Assembly (NCBI GenBank): GCA_036346205.1
Contig: JARFJB010000982.1
Span: 1,720,501 to 1,784,500, forward strand
DNA length: 64,000 bases
Reading direction: 5' to 3'
Source of the DNA: Vesta saturnalis
Taxonomy: Eukaryota > Arthropoda > Insecta > Coleoptera > Lampyridae
Numbering within the stretch: position 1 is the stretch's first letter; each line of letters begins with the position of its first letter. This document shows, one piece after another, positions 23,020 through 35,780 of the stretch. The notes below the pieces were generated by a model that saw only the letters and a list, made by a program, of their open reading frames with translations, had not been told where the DNA came from and did not search any database. The position numbers and the translations under genes were made by a program.

Positions 23020-26000
23020 CAGGGTGTGGCGCCAAGAGTTTTGATTAAAAGTAATGATGGGTACAGTTATGTTAAAAATCTGAAATTACGAAGCTGTAGG
23101 TTTTGGATGACGCTGAGTTCAAATATAATATTGTCCTGAATGTGGCACTTCCGGTTATACCGGAAGTAGACGTCAACTTTGTTTTTTTAAATGGAACCTA
23201 ATATTTTTTATTTTATTTTCGAATTCTACATGAAATTCTAGATAAAATTTGTGCACAATGTCCTATACCAACAATGAATCATTTTCGAGATATTTCGATT
23301 TTTTTAAATTTTGAAAAAATCCTAGTCCACATTGAATAACGATATCTCCATTAATAACGAAGCTTGCCCGTTAACTCCATATATCCATCTCATTGATATT
23401 TCATACAGGGTGTTTTAAACTTAGCCGCCAACATGCACAATTTAAATCATTTATAAGTTGCTTACTTTAAATAGAACACCCTGTATTTTATTACATTTTC
23501 CGCTGTATTTTTTTAAGCCAATTCGTTTGGTATCAGTATTTCCTATACCTAAATCCCACCACTTTTGAGATATTTCATTATCTTAGTTAAAACATAACAC
23601 TTAATTATTTCAACATTAGTAAAGGGTAGGCCATGATTTCCATTATTTAAGGTGATATTTTGTTATTAATTCTGAAAAGTAACCAATAGCCTGAAAGGAT
23701 TATTAATTGTGGATATCATTAAAAACGTTGACTAGGTATTTTGTATTAATTTAATTAGATAACTTACAAACAAAAATAACTAAATGTAATATTAAACAAA
23801 TAAAGCTTTATAATAAGTGTTCAAAATTAGCACCATCTACTTCTAAACATTTATGAATCCTTTTCATTAAGTTATGTCTTGTAATTCTGGAAATATGGTC
23901 GGGTGTTAGAGAATTAAAAGCAAGTAAGACTCTGCATCATATCTTCCTTCGTTGTAACATTTTCCGCTGTATTTTTTTAAGCCAATTCGTTTGGTATCGG
24001 TATTCCTATACCTAAATCCAACTACTTTTGAAATATTTCATTATCTTAGTTAAAACATAACAACACTTAATTATTTCAACATTAGTAAAGGATAGGCCAT
24101 GGCTGTCAGAGATTTGATAGTTAGAACGTTAATTGTTTATGTTGTTTTGATAGTTTTCTTTACCAGTTTGTATTTCATAGTAAATAATGGCAAAGGTAGG
24201 ATTTACTAATGATGATTTTTAAATCTTATTATTATTTACGGCAGTGTAATAGAATTGTTGAACGGACTTGCCGTGTTTTTGCAGAAAGATATCCAAATCG
24301 ACTAAATGCAACTGGTGATATTGTAAGAAGATTGCTTAAAAACTGCCGTCAGTTTGGTCAATTTAAGACAAAAATTAATAAAAATAAACTACAAGTGGAT
24401 AGTGACATAAACGAAATTAATGTTTTTGGTTATTTTACGGCTTCTCCAAATGCCTCCATTGTAGATTGTGAGAGAGATCTTAGTTTGTCGACGAGAACAA
24501 TTCATCGCATTTAAAAAAAATCACAAATGGAAACCATTTTCATATCATTTGGTGCAACACTTACAACTAGGTAATCTACCTCGAAGGGTAGAATTCTGTG
24601 AATGGTTTTTAATGAAGACCCAAGAGGATGAAAACTTCATAAAAGAAGTTATATGGTGTGAAGCAAAGTTTATCAAAAATGGATTATTTAATCGACATAA
24701 TTCCCATTTTTGGTCTAATGAAAAACCACATGTTAGTAGAGAACGTTATTTCCAAGATAGTTGGAGTTTTAGTGTTTTTGTGCAATAAAAGACGATAAAA
24801 TTTTAGCATTAAAATTTTATGATGAAAATTTAAATGCTACAAGATATTGCCACATTTTAGAAGAAGCCATACGACCGACGTTACATACTTTAAGAAATGG
24901 AGAGGCGGCTTCAGCTTGATGTCAGCAAGATGAAGCACCTCCTCATAACTTTGGGCCTGTTACTCAACATCTTTACGACATGTTTGATGATAGATGGATT
25001 GCCAATCAGGGTCCGTTTCGTTGGCCAGCTCGCTCTCCTGATTTGGCTCCTCTAGATTTTGTTATTTGGGGTTACATTAAAAATCAGGTATTTTCCAAAC
25101 CTGTTACGACAAGAAGATATGATGCAGAGAGTCTTACTTGCTTTTAATTCTCTAACACCCGACCATATTTCCAGAATTACAAGACATAACTTAATGAAAA
25201 GGATTCATAAATGTTTAGAAGTAGATGGTGCTAATTTTGAACACTTATTATAAAGCTTTATTTGTTTAATATTTATCTAATTAAATTAATACAAAATACC
25301 TAGCCAACGTTTTTAATGATATCCACAATTAATAATCCTTTCAGGCTATTGGTTACTTTTCAGAATTAATAACCTATGAAAAAATAACAAAATATCACTT
25401 TAAATAATAGAAATCATGGCCTACCCTTTACTAATGTTGAAATAATTAAGTGTTGTTATGTTTTAACTAAGATAATGAAATATCTCAAAAGTGGTTGGAT
25501 TTAGGTATAGGGAATACTGATACCAAGCGAATTGGCTTAAAAAATACAGCGGAAAATGTAATAAAATACAGGGTGTTCTATTTAAAGTAAGCAACTTATA
25601 AATGATTTAAATTGTGCATGTTGGCTCAGTTTAAAACACCCTGTATAAATATCAATGAGATGGATATATGGAGTTAACGGGCAAGCGCTTGTTGTTTATT
25701 GGTTACAATTTCACGTCACTAGCTTCGTTATTAATGGAGATATCGTTATTCAATGTGGACTAGGATTTTTCAAAATTAAAAAAATCGAAATATCTCGAAA
25801 ATACTTCATTTTGGTATAGGACATTGTGCACAAATTTTATCTAGAATTTCATGTAGAATTCGAAAATAAAATAAAAAATATTGGGTTCCATTTAAAATAA
25901 CAAAGTTGACGTCTACTTCCGGTACAACCGGAAGTGCCACATTCAGGACAACATTATATTTGAACTCAGCGTCATCCAAAACCTACAGCTTCGTAATTTC

Positions 26001-26062
26001 AGATTTTTAACATGACTGTATCCGCCATTACTTTTAATCAAAACTCCTTGCGCCACACCCTG
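23020..26062 (+). mobile_element. DD41D transposon family A, copy A2, near full length
   Basis: The ends CAGGGTGTGGCGC and GCGCCACACCCTG are flanked by TA on both sides. Inverted-repeat arms of nearly 1 kb (23020-23958 and 25105-26062) enclose the transposase gene. The arms run past the non-coding end into the gene, so the left arm carries an inverted copy of the last part of the transposase coding sequence (about 23818-23958). A smaller hairpin with ACAGGGTGTTCTATTTAAA and TTTAAAACACCCTGTA lies inside each arm. Confidence 0.9.
24187..25253 (+). pseudogene. DD41D transposase (A2)
   Basis: The start is taken at 24187 (MAKVGFTNDDF). A comparison with A3 shows the continuation LNLIIIYGE, the DUF4817-like N-terminal helix-turn-helix region. 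ERTCRVFAERYPNRLNA follows, then SPNASIVDCERDLSLSTRTIHRI. The catalytic domain has frameshifts. The first site is degraded (WCEAKFIKNGLFNRHNSHFW, where Asp-Glu is expected). The second is QQDEAPPH and the third SPDLAPLDFVIWG, with DD41D spacing. The end is GANFEHLL. Several frameshifts and a stop near 24920 make it non-functional. Full family proteins are about 340-360 residues, which fits this span. Confidence 0.85.
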
Positions 26063-26162
26063 TATACCTACTTAAGTAAGTTGAGATTTCAAATTATTTG
26101 CAAGTGAACGTTCTTGTAAGATACTTTTGTACTTATTACGGGGTTAATTTCGTAGTAAAAAA

Positions 26163-27712
26163 ATGTGGTCGTCTCGCGGTTTTACACAACAACAGGCTTT
26201 AGATTATCTTGCGGAGTTGGAAAACTTGTCTGAATGCGAATCCGTAAAAGCAAATAACCACTACGAAGATGGTGACAGTGATGAAGTCGTTTCTGTTGAT
26301 GACAAAAGTAGTGAACAAAGTGAAGAATCCGATGTCACCGTAAATAATCTCACTTCTGATCCTTGTACATCTAATGAAATTAGTGATGACATTGAAAACT
26401 ATCCAACACGAAAAAATTACATGCTTTTACCTGTGGGGAGTAAACAATCAGCCAAATCTAATGATATATGGGAAGTTGTGAAATCAAGTGGAACTTATAT
26501 TGGCCGTATAGTTCAAAGAAATGTTATGCGAAATACTCCTGTACCAACTCCTTATGCAAAAAGAAATGTGTCTGCTAACTCTGTGCTAAGTACATTTCGA
26601 TTGGTTATCGATAACACAACGCTAAAACACATTCAGAAATGTACCGAAATTGAAGCTAAATGACAACTAGGAGACGATGCAAACTGGTCAGTGTCTCTTC
26701 AAGAACTTAACGCTTTTCTTGCAATATAGCTTGCTCGTGGTGCTTACGGCGCAGGAACATTACAGCTTGAGACCATGTCACGCAATGGATTTCGTGAAAT
26801 CATGAGATTTTTAAGATTTGATATTCGGTCAACACGAAAAGAACGTCTAGTTAGTGATAAGTTATTGCTATGGGATAAATTTATTAGTAACTGTAATGCT
26901 TGCTATGTCTCAGAAGCAAACATTAAAATAGACGAACAACTGTTCCTACTGAAGCTAGACGCAGATTTACACAATATATGGCGAATAAGCCTGATAAATT
27001 TGGTGTAAAATTTTGGCTAGCTGTTGATACGAATTCTAAATATCTCCTGAATTGGTTTCTTTATTTAGGAAAAAATGATATCAGTCCTAACCAACCCCTT
27101 ACGGAATACGTTGTTTCAAAATTAATGGAACCTTTCCTAAATATGGGTAGAAATGTTACTACCAACAACTTTTTTACCAGCCAAAAGTTAGCCACAATGC
27201 TGGTTAAAAAGAACACAATAGTCAATTTATCAGAATAAAGTTAATAAAAATGTCATATTGCTAAGTACGCTACATCCAACTATAGCTATGATGGCAAAAT
27301 GAAGAAACCTGAGAGAGTGTTGTATTACAATGAACAAAGTTTTAGTTGTTGAACCAAATGGCTAGAAAATATTTTAGAATGGTTCGTAGATGGTCAGTTC
27401 ATGTATTTTACAATGTTTCATCTTGCACAATCAACGTCTGGATAGCTTATAAAGTCGTAGGCAGTAAAAAAGAGAGACTTTATTTTCACTCTAGCTGAGG
27501 AACTAAGAAAAGAGTATTTCGATTCGAAACAAGATTCTGGTGCAAGTATCAGCACATCTGATACAACGAAACGTAAAACACGCCATCAGTGCCAAATTAA
27601 AAAATATGACAAAAATAAAACTGCTGACGTTTTTTCAATGTGTAACAAATATGTTTGTGGAAAATGTGGAAGTGTAACAAAGACCGTTATTTGTTTGAAC
27701 TGTAGAGTGTAA
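26163..27712 (+). pseudogene. piggyBac transposase (family A, copy 1)
   Basis: The start MWSSRGFTQQQALDYL is followed by an acidic, Ser-rich N-terminal region, common in piggyBac transposases. A stop at 26661 and frameshifts break the DDE_Tnp_1_7 domain, but its order is clear: TFRLVIDNTTLKHIQKCTE, FREIMRFLRFDIRSTRKERL, KFWLAVDTNSKYLL (first Asp), EPFLNMGRNVTTNNFFTS (second site, Asp to Asn), and weak remnants of the third region. A C-terminal Cys-rich module (KYVCGKCGSVTKTVICLNCR) ends the gene. The start is preceded by a leader shared with copy 2. The family cuts and pastes at TTAA. Confidence 0.88.
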
Positions 27713-27937
27713 TACAGCATATAAAACTGTACCGAATTCTAAATGAATTAGAATCAATTTGATTTTTATTTAATTAAATTCAATATTTACCTAAAATGTG
27801 TTTTTCTATGTTTCTTTCTCAATTAAGTGTAAAATATATAAAAAATACATCTCAAAATTACCTTTCTTGTCCAGAAGTCAAAATGACCGGCCACGGCAGT
27901 TTTAGGTATTTAAAATAGCCGGCGGTGCTAGTGTTAA

Positions 27938-28329
27938 ATTAGAGAAAAGTTGTATAATTTAGGGCATGTTCACATGTAGTTTGCAAAAGTTCATTATTGT
28001 TTATTGTTTCGGAGATTTAAAACAAAATGCGATTTTTGAGTTTTTCCTTCATTTGTTTTAAAAGATTTTTAAAAACCACAGGTACTTCTTCATTGTCACT
28101 TTTTGAATTCTATTAGATGGCGTTTTCAAATTTTTATTCGAGGTTTCATCTCCGAGAAACCAATTTTATTTTTTTATATTGCCGCAACCAACGAAACACC
28201 CTGTATCGATTATATTGTTTATTACGAATTTAACCATGTACTACACATTATGGTTTTGAAGCTGAATTTGGATTTTCATTTTTACATTTTTCGTATGATA
28301 TCAGTTAATATTAGAAGGCTTTGATGAAA
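27938..28329. other. Spacer between duplicated composites, no gene recognised
   Basis: AT-rich DNA lying only once between the two tandem units. It contains a lone ACACCCTGTATCG motif near 28196 like a Tc1/mariner terminus. Confidence 0.45.
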
Positions 28330-28363
28330 TGCAAGTTATAACTTATTTCTATAGAGATCTATA

Positions 28364-31300
28364 CAGGGTGTGGCGCGAAGAGTTTTGATTAAAAGTAATG
28401 GCGGATACAGTTATGTTAAAAATCTGAAATTACGAAGGTGTAGGTTTTGGATGACGCTGAGTTCAAATACAATATTTTCCTGAATGTGGCACTTCCGGTT
28501 ATACCGGAACTAGACGTCAACTTTGTTTTTTAAATGGAACTTAATATTTTTGATTTTAGTTTCGAATTCTACATGAAATTCTAGATAAAATTTGTGCACA
28601 ATATCCTATACCAACAATGAAGCATTTTCGAGATATTTAACCAATAAACAACAAGAACTTGCCCGTTAACTCCATATATCCATCTCATTGATATTTCATA
28701 CAGGGTGTTTTAAACTGAGCCGCCAACATGCACAATTTAAATCATTTATAATTGCTTACTTTAAATAGAACACCCTGTATTTTATTACATTTTCCGCTGT
28801 ATTTTTTAAGCCAATTCGTTTGGTATCAGTATTCCTATACCTAAATCCAACCACTTTTGAGATATTTCATTATCTTAGTTAAAACATAACAACACTTAAT
28901 TATTTCAACATTAGTAAAGGGTAGGCCTGATTTCTATTATTTAAGGTGATATTTTCTTATTTTTCATAAGTTATTAATTCTGAAAAGTAACCAATAGCCT
29001 CAAAGGATTATTAATTGTGGATATCATTAAAAACGTTGACTAGGTATTTTGTATTAATTTAATTTGATAACTTACAAACAAAAATAACTAAATGTAATAT
29101 TAAACAAATAAACTTTTATAATATGTGTTCAAAATTAGCACCATCTACTTCTAAACATTTATGAATCCTTTAATTCTGGAAATATGGTCGGGTGTTAGAA
29201 AATTAAAAGCAAGTAAGACTCTCTGCATCATATCTTCCTTTGTTGTAACATTTTCCGCTGTATTTTTTTAAGCCAATTCGTTTGGTATCGGTATTCCCTA
29301 TACCTAAATCCAACTACTTTTGAGATATTTCATTATCTTAGTTAAAACACAACAACACTTAATTATTTCAACATTAGTAAAGGATAGGCCATGGCTGGCA
29401 GAGATTTGATAGTTAGAACGTTAATTGTTTATGTTGTTTTGATAGTTTTCTTTACCAGTTTGTATTTCATAGTAAATAATGGCAAATGTAGGATTTACTA
29501 ATGATGATTTTTTAAATCTTATTATTATTTACGGCGAGTGTGATAGAATTGTTGAACGGACTTGACGTGTTTTTGCAGAAAGATATCCAAATAGACCAAA
29601 TGCAAGTGGTGATATTGCAAGAAGATTGCTTAAATACTGCCGTCAGTTTGGTCAATTTAAGACAAAAATTAATAAAATAAACCACTAGTGGACAGTGACA
29701 TTAACGAAATTAATGTTTTGGGTTATTTTACGGCTTCTCCAAATGCCTCAATTATAGATTGTGAGAGAGATCTTACTTTGTCGACGAGAACAATTCATCA
29801 CATTTAAAAAAGCACAAATGGAAACTATTTTCATATGATTTGGTGCAACGCTTACAACTAGGTGATCTTCCTCGAAGGGTAGAATTCTTTGAATGGTTTT
29901 AATGAAGACTCAAGAGGATGAAAACTTCATAAAAGAAGTTATATGGTGTGATCAAGCAAAGTTTATCAAAATGGATTATTTAATCGACATAATTCCCATT
30001 TTGGTCTAATGAAAATCCACATGTTAGTAGAGAACGTTATTTCCAAGATAGTTGAAGTTTTAATGTTTTTGTGCAATAAAAGACGATAAAATTTTAGCAT
30101 TAAAATTTTATGATGAAAATTTAAATGGTACAAGATATTGCCACATTGTAGAAGAAGCCATACGACCGGCGTTACATACTTTAAGAAATGGAGAGGCGGC
30201 TTCAGCTTGATATCGATATCAGCAAGATGGAGCACCTCCTCATAACTTTGGGCCTGTTACTCAGCATCTTTAGACATGTTTATGATAGATGGATTGCCAA
30301 TCAGGGTCCGTTTCATTGGCCTGCTCGCTCTCCTCACTTGGTTCCTCTAGATTTTGGTATTTGAGGTTACATCAAAAATCAGGTATTTTCCAAACCTGTT
30401 ACGACAAAGGAAGATATGATGCAGAGAGTCCTACTTGCTTTTAATTCTTTAACACCCGACCATATTTTCAGAATTACAAGACATAACTTAATGAAAAGGA
30501 TTCATAAATGTTTAGAAGTAGATGGTGCTAATTTTGAACACTTATTATAAAACTTTATTTGTTTAATATTACATTTAGTTATTTTGTTTGTAAATTATCT
30601 AATTAAATTAATACAAAACACCTAGTCAACGTTTTTAATGATATCCACAATTAATAATCCTTTCAGGCTATTTGTTACTTTTCAGAATTAATAACTTATG
30701 AAAAAATAACAAAATATAACCTTAAATAATGGAAATCATAGCCTACCCTTTACTATTGTTGAAATAATTAAGTGTTGTTATGTTTTAACTAAGATAATGA
30801 AATATCTCAAAAGTGGTTGGATTTAGGTATAGGGAATACTGATACCAAACGAATTGGCTTAAAAAAAAGCGGAAAATGTAATAAAATAGAGGGTGTTCTA
30901 TTTAAAGTAAGCAACTTATAAATGATTTAAATTGTCATGTTGGCGGCTAAGTTTAAAACACCCTGTATGAAATATCAATGAGATGGATATATGAAATTAA
31001 CGGGCAAGCGATTGTTGTTTATTGGTTACAATTTCACGTCACTAGCTTCGTTATTAATGGAGATATCGTTATTCAATGTGACTAGGATTTTTCAAAATTT
31101 AAAAAATCGAAATATCTCGAAAATACTTCATTTTGGTATAGGACATTGTGCACAAATTTTATCTAGAATTTCATGTAGAATTCGAAAATAAAATAAAAAT
31201 ATTAGGTTCCATTTAAAATAACAAAGTTAACGTCTACTTCCGGTACAACCGGAGGTGCCACATTCAGGACAACATTATATTTGAACTTAGCGTCATCCAA

Positions 31301-31383
31301 AACCTACAGCTTCGTAATTTCAGATATTTAACATGACTGTATCCGCCATTACTTTTAATCAAAACTTTTCGCGCCACACCCTG
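28364..31383 (+). mobile_element. DD41D transposon family A, copy A3, near full length
   Basis: Ends and TA flanks are as in A2 (CAGGGTGTGGCGC ... CACACCCTG). The inverted arms are 28364-29249 and 30400-31383. As in A2, the left arm ends in an inverted copy of the transposase 3' coding sequence and is followed by a second copy of the inner terminal sequence (ATTTTCCGCTGTATTTTTT). The left arm has lost about 60 bp near 28640 compared with A2. Confidence 0.9.
29479..30550 (+). pseudogene. DD41D transposase (A3)
   Basis: It begins MANVGFTNDDFLNLIIIYGECDR, a better-preserved N-terminus than A2. A stop replaces Cys in ERT-RVFAERYPNR. Later parts mirror A2: NASIIDCERDLTLSTRTIH, WCDQAKFIK (first Asp site, frameshifted), QQDGAPPHNFGPV (second Asp), then a damaged third region where SPDLAPLDF has become SPHLVPLDF. 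The C-terminus GANFEHLL is intact. Many frameshifts are present and the gene is dead. Its arms and position within the piggyBac leader show that it was duplicated together with its surroundings. Confidence 0.85.
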
Positions 31384-31480
31384 TATAGTCAAGTACTTTG
31401 AGATTTCAAATTATTTGCAAGTGAACGTTCTTGTGAGATACTTTTGTACTTATTACGGGGTTAATTTCGTAGTAAAAAAA

Positions 31481-32458
31481 ATGTGGTTGTCTCGCGGTTT
31501 TACACAACAACAGGCTTTAGATTATCTTGCGGAGTTAGAAAACTTATCTGAATGCGAATCCGAAAAAGCAAATAACCACTACAAAGATGGTGACAGTGAT
31601 GAAGTAGTTTCTGTTGATGACAAAAGTAGTGAACAAAGTGAAGAATCTGATGTCAACCTAAATAATCTCACTTCTGATCCTTGTACATCTAATGAAATTA
31701 GTGATGACATTGAAAACCATCCAACACGAAAAAATTACATGCATTTACCTGTGGGGAGTAAACAATCATCCAAATCTAATGATATATGGTAAGTTGTGGA
31801 ATCAAGTGGAACTTATGTTGGCCGTATAGTTCAAAGAAATGTTATGCGAAATACTCCTGTACCAACTCCTTATGCAAAAAGAAATGTGTTTGCTAACTCT
31901 GTGCTAAGTGCATTTCGATTGTTTATAGATAACACAACGATAAAACACATTCAAGAACTTGACGCTTTTCGTGCAATATTGCTAGCTTGTGGTGCTTACG
32001 GCGCAGGAACATTACAGCTTGAGGCCATGCTACGCAATCGATTTCGTGAAATCATGAGATTGTTAAGATTTGATATTCGGTCAACACGAAAAGAACGTCT
32101 AGTTAGTGATAAGTTTGCTTTGGCGTCCGCAATATGGAATAAATTTATTAGTAACTGTAATGCTTGCTATGTTTCAGGAGCAAACATTACAGTAGACGAA
32201 CAACTGTTTCTTACTGAAGCTAGACGCAGATTTACACAATATATGGCGAATTAGCCTGATAGATTTGGTGTAAAATTTTGGCTAGCTGTTGATACGAATT
32301 CTAAATATCTCCAGAATGGTTTTCCTTATTTAGAAAAAAATGATATCAGTCCTAACAACCAACCCCTTCCGGAATATGTTGTTTCAAAATTAATGGAACC
32401 TTTCCTAAATATGGGTAGAAATGTTACTACCAACAACTTTTTACCAGCCAAACGTTAG
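31481..32458 (+). pseudogene. piggyBac transposase (family A, copy 2), 3'-truncated
   Basis: It starts MWLSRGFTQQQALDYLAELE and follows copy 1 closely. A stop at 31790 interrupts the acidic N-terminal part. The next open piece covers AFRLFIDNTTIKHIQ (with a deletion removing the EIEAKRQLGDD region), RFREIMRLLRFDIRSTRKERL and TVDEQLFLTEARRRFTQYMAN. Near 32265 the first catalytic region KFWLAVDTNSKYL is seen, then NVTTNN with Asp to Asn. The gene is cut at about 32458 and lacks the third catalytic region and the Cys-rich end. It is non-functional. Confidence 0.88.
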
Positions 32459-33090
32459 CCTCACTTCGTTCGGTAAAATAAACATTAAGCTTCCACACTA
32501 TCATTTTTACTCCTAATAACATAATATACTATTTTTAGGATAATTATGCAACCTCCTTCGTAATACATTCATTATGAAAATAGGCAACGTCGTAAAAATA
32601 ATAATAATCATTTATGCAGATATACGTTTAAACCTTCATGCCATATAGACATTTAAGTGCCAACTTGAAAAAAAATTCAAAGCGGACTATTTAATTTTAC
32701 TTTTAAGGCTTACTTGGTATAGTATCAAGATCTCTTATACAGAAAGGTTATGCAAAAAATTATCTTTAAAAAATGTATCTACACATTCTCATATAAAGTT
32801 GATCGTTATTTAGGTATTGAAAAATTTTAACTTTACTTAAATTCCACACTAGGAATTTCTTGCCCCCAAATTACGCGCCACACCAAACAAAATCATAGAA
32901 CATAAATGATTTTACAATTTTAAAATGCATATGTTGCAATTTTTATACTTTTAAAATATGAGGTCGTTTCAGAAATATTTAATAAAAGCAAAAATTGCGC
33001 CTAACGAACCACGTCTTCGCCGTTCACCTTCTAAGATTGTCTAACAAAATCTCAGCTCATCTAATTAAGTTTAAATACGAAATTTCTAGT
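32459..33090. other. AT-rich intergenic DNA, no gene recognised
   Basis: Nothing recognisable between the broken piggyBac copy and the hexanucleotide array. Confidence 0.5.
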
Positions 33091-33227
33091 CACAAACACA
33101 AACACAGACAGACACAGACACAGACACAGACATAGACAGATAAAAGCACAGACAGACACAGACACAAGCAAATACAAATACAGATACAGATACAGGTACA
33201 GATACACATACACATACGAATACGAAT

Positions 33228-33259
<32 letters not shown>

Positions 33260-33503
33260 CAAAACACAAACACAAACACAAACACAAACACAAACCCAAA
33301 CACAAACACAAACACAAACACAAACACAAACACAAACACAAACACAAACACAAACACAAACACAAACACAAACACAAACACAAACACAAACACAAACACA
33401 AATACGAATACGAATACGAATACGAATACGAATACGAATACGAATACGAATACAAATACAAACACAAACACGCACGCCTGCGCGCACACGCACACACACC
33501 CAT
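33091..33503. repeat. Hexanucleotide microsatellite array (CACAAA / GAATAC / GAACAC / CAGATA variants)
   Basis: Six-base units in blocks: CAGACA-type at left, ACAGAT, then GAATAC/GAACAC, about 25 CACAAA units (33260-33400), GAATAC again, and a CACACG tail. All three minus-strand frames stay open because the repeat has no stops. The long Val/Phe, Cys/Val and Leu/Cys frames are therefore artefacts. Confidence 0.97.
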
Positions 33504-35710
33504 GCGCGCTCGCATGCATCCATCCACGTGTACGTCCCCCGTTTGCCCTTTACCACTAAAAATATAATTCATAACTTGCACAATGATCACGGATCACATA
33601 ATTATGACAGGTAAATACATACAATGACTTATTCAACATCTGAGGAAAAAGAAAGTAGATCTCTGGGTATACCTAACTAAAAGTATTTGTATTTTCCTCA
33701 AAAGGAAAAAATTTCTCAATTAATATATAACACAGCCCAAAAGAAAATTTTTAAGTGATATGTAATATATATTTATTTATTTCATGAAATAAATACCTTA
33801 CTTTGGATTGTTTGTGTTTTTAACCGGCAGTTCGAGAATATAACAGTAATAATGTAAAATGTATAAGAGTTAAAAATAAGATGATTTCTTTCTAAAAAAG
33901 GTCAATATAGCATATCTCAAAAACTAGATCTGATAGAAAAATCTGACGGCAGTTTTGGATTCTGCACCAAACATTACATAAAAACAGTTACAAAACCCTA
34001 CACCAAAATATGTGTTTGGCTGTTAATCTATACTTTTAAATTATCATTTATAAGGTAACTTTTAAAAAGACGGTAATGGATAATGATTACATAAATCAAA
34101 TCGTTTCGTACAGGATGCACAACAATAAGTGTACCTGAAATTACCGACGACAATCTTATGATTTTTCAATTTACACTACTTAAGGTACGAGTAAATGATT
34201 AAATATTCATTTTTTCAAGTATAATATAATGAATTACATAATTATCTCTATCACATAACTAAGGGATATACCGTTTAAGAAACCGCATATTTCCCATATT
34301 ATATAACAAGAAATAATTATTAAAAATTCCCTTATTTAAGTAGAAATTAAATAAATATTAGAAATTTGAAAAACTGGACTAAACTAGAAATACCTACGTA
34401 TAATATATTTTTTCATTTTGGAAAAAATGTGTGGAACCATTATTTTAAAAATTTGTAAAATATAATATTTTCTAGGCTTTACCCACACGCATAATAGTCA
34501 TTTTAACTGTTTGAAATAAGGTTTTTGTGTTATGGGCTTAGGGTTTGCTTACAAGATATGTCGATTACTTGTTTGATAGTATATTAAAAAAACTACTTCA
34601 ATAAAACGTATTATTCCACGAGTCCAAATTTAGGAATCGAGTTTAGTATAATGAACTCACAGTATGACTATCGGTCTATTTTTGTTTATCACTGATCTCA
34701 CATAAGTTGTATATTTGGAAATCTCAACAAAAGCTGAGCCAAAAAATAGCTTAACAGGCTCATCGAAACATTTCCAGTTCCAGTGTGTGTGTGTGTGTGA
34801 GTGTGAGTGTGTGTTAATTCCAAGAACTCCAGAACTAAAACACGTCCGTACTTAAAATTTTGTAATTAAGCTTGTTTTAATTTCTCCTGGAGCAAATTAG
34901 ATATTAGGAAAATATTTCTAAAATACATCCATATTTCAAAGATATAAAGATACCAATATGTAGACCTTGATCATATAGATCGATTATGTTCTATGCAATT
35001 TTTTGATACGATGCGTATTTTAGCGGCAAAAAAATTCATAACGTAGAATTTAAGTTATTATCGAGGTAAACTTTTTATTTATGTATTTAATAAAATTAAT
35101 AATAATTTTTAATTATAGAATTTAAGTGTTCACATTTTTTCAATATCTGAATAATAATTAATTTTATAAGAAAATATAGAGACATTTTTTAAAGAAAATT
35201 TAATTTTTCTTTATAACGTTTCTTAATATAAAGCGAAATAAGTGTAAAAATTAAATAAATGATTGAAAATGCTTAAACTGTATTATCGATATTTTTTTAT
35301 AGAAGTGGCAGCTATGGAAATTTATTGTTCAGTTAGTCTCTAGATTAACCATCTCATATGAAGTTTTAAACGTCTGTTGACATATATTTTTGTTTTTATT
35401 TTCACAATGTTGTCTATTTTCGTAAAGAACTTATTACAACAGAGGTTGCATACTTTTCCTAAAAAAATTGTTATTAGAATTACTTCCGTTTTGTAGCTTG
35501 GAAGGTCGTGCGTTGTTCCACACCAGATATATATTTTTTGTATTTGTATTTGTTGCCCGAGATCTAAACTCAAACAGAAATGTCAGGCATCTCTCTGTTC
35601 ATCAACTATTAATGGTTACCCGTCACTAGAATTTTGCCTTACTAAAGAAATTGCGCGTTTAATTAAGAATCTTTAACGTGTCAAACATCGTATTCTCCGT
35701 TTTAGAAAAA
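33504..35710. other. AT-rich intergenic DNA, no gene recognised
   Basis: No coding motif or transposon end was found. A short (GT)n tract lies at 34784-34814. Confidence 0.5.
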
Positions 35711-35780
35711 CCGCTACCTTGACAAGGTTTGAACCCGCGCCGCTCGGGTGAAAGGCAAGTACTCTTACCATGCCGCTTTG
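35711..35780 (-). ncRNA. tRNA-like (Glu-type) sequence or SINE head
   Basis: The minus strand reads GGCATGGTAAGAGT, then TTGCCTTTCACCCGAG, then GCGGGTTCAAACC, followed soon by TTTTT. The anticodon-loop-like CTTTCAC (TTC, Glu) and the box-B match GGTTCAAACC give a tRNA-like order. The acceptor stem does not pair, and the T and D stems are weak. It is best read as a tRNA pseudogene or the Pol III promoter part of a SINE. Confidence 0.5.

Larger units (their letters stand above)
22985..27190. repeat. Tandem duplication unit 1 (DD41D inside piggyBac)
   Basis: Homologous to 28330-32458 with a period of about 5.3 kb. Both units contain ATGCAAGTTATAACTT, the DD41D element at the same TA, the same piggyBac leader and the same transposase start. 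Because the DD41D insertion point is shared, this is duplication of a composite, not two independent insertions. Confidence 0.9.
22765..27933 (+). mobile_element. piggyBac element family A, copy 1, with DD41D inserted
   Basis: The right end reads GCCGGCGGTGCTAGTG followed by TTAA (27934-27937). The left end is a decayed inverted counterpart near 22771-22800: ACCGCCGG, then GTCATTTTGACCG, matching GGTCATTTTGAC near the right end. A DD41D element (23020-26062) sits in the 5' leader. The transposase gene follows at 26163. Confidence 0.75.
28330..32458. repeat. Tandem duplication unit 2 (DD41D inside piggyBac)
   Basis: Second unit of the composite at 22985-27190. It lacks the piggyBac left terminus and breaks off inside the transposase gene at about 32458, where unrelated DNA starts. 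Confidence 0.9.

Noticed and set aside
33061..33590. Three overlapping minus-strand open frames of 152-166 codons (poly Val-Phe, Cys-Val, Leu-Cys)
   Set aside because: They are translations of the hexanucleotide array, which has no stops in any minus frame. There is no unique protein sequence.
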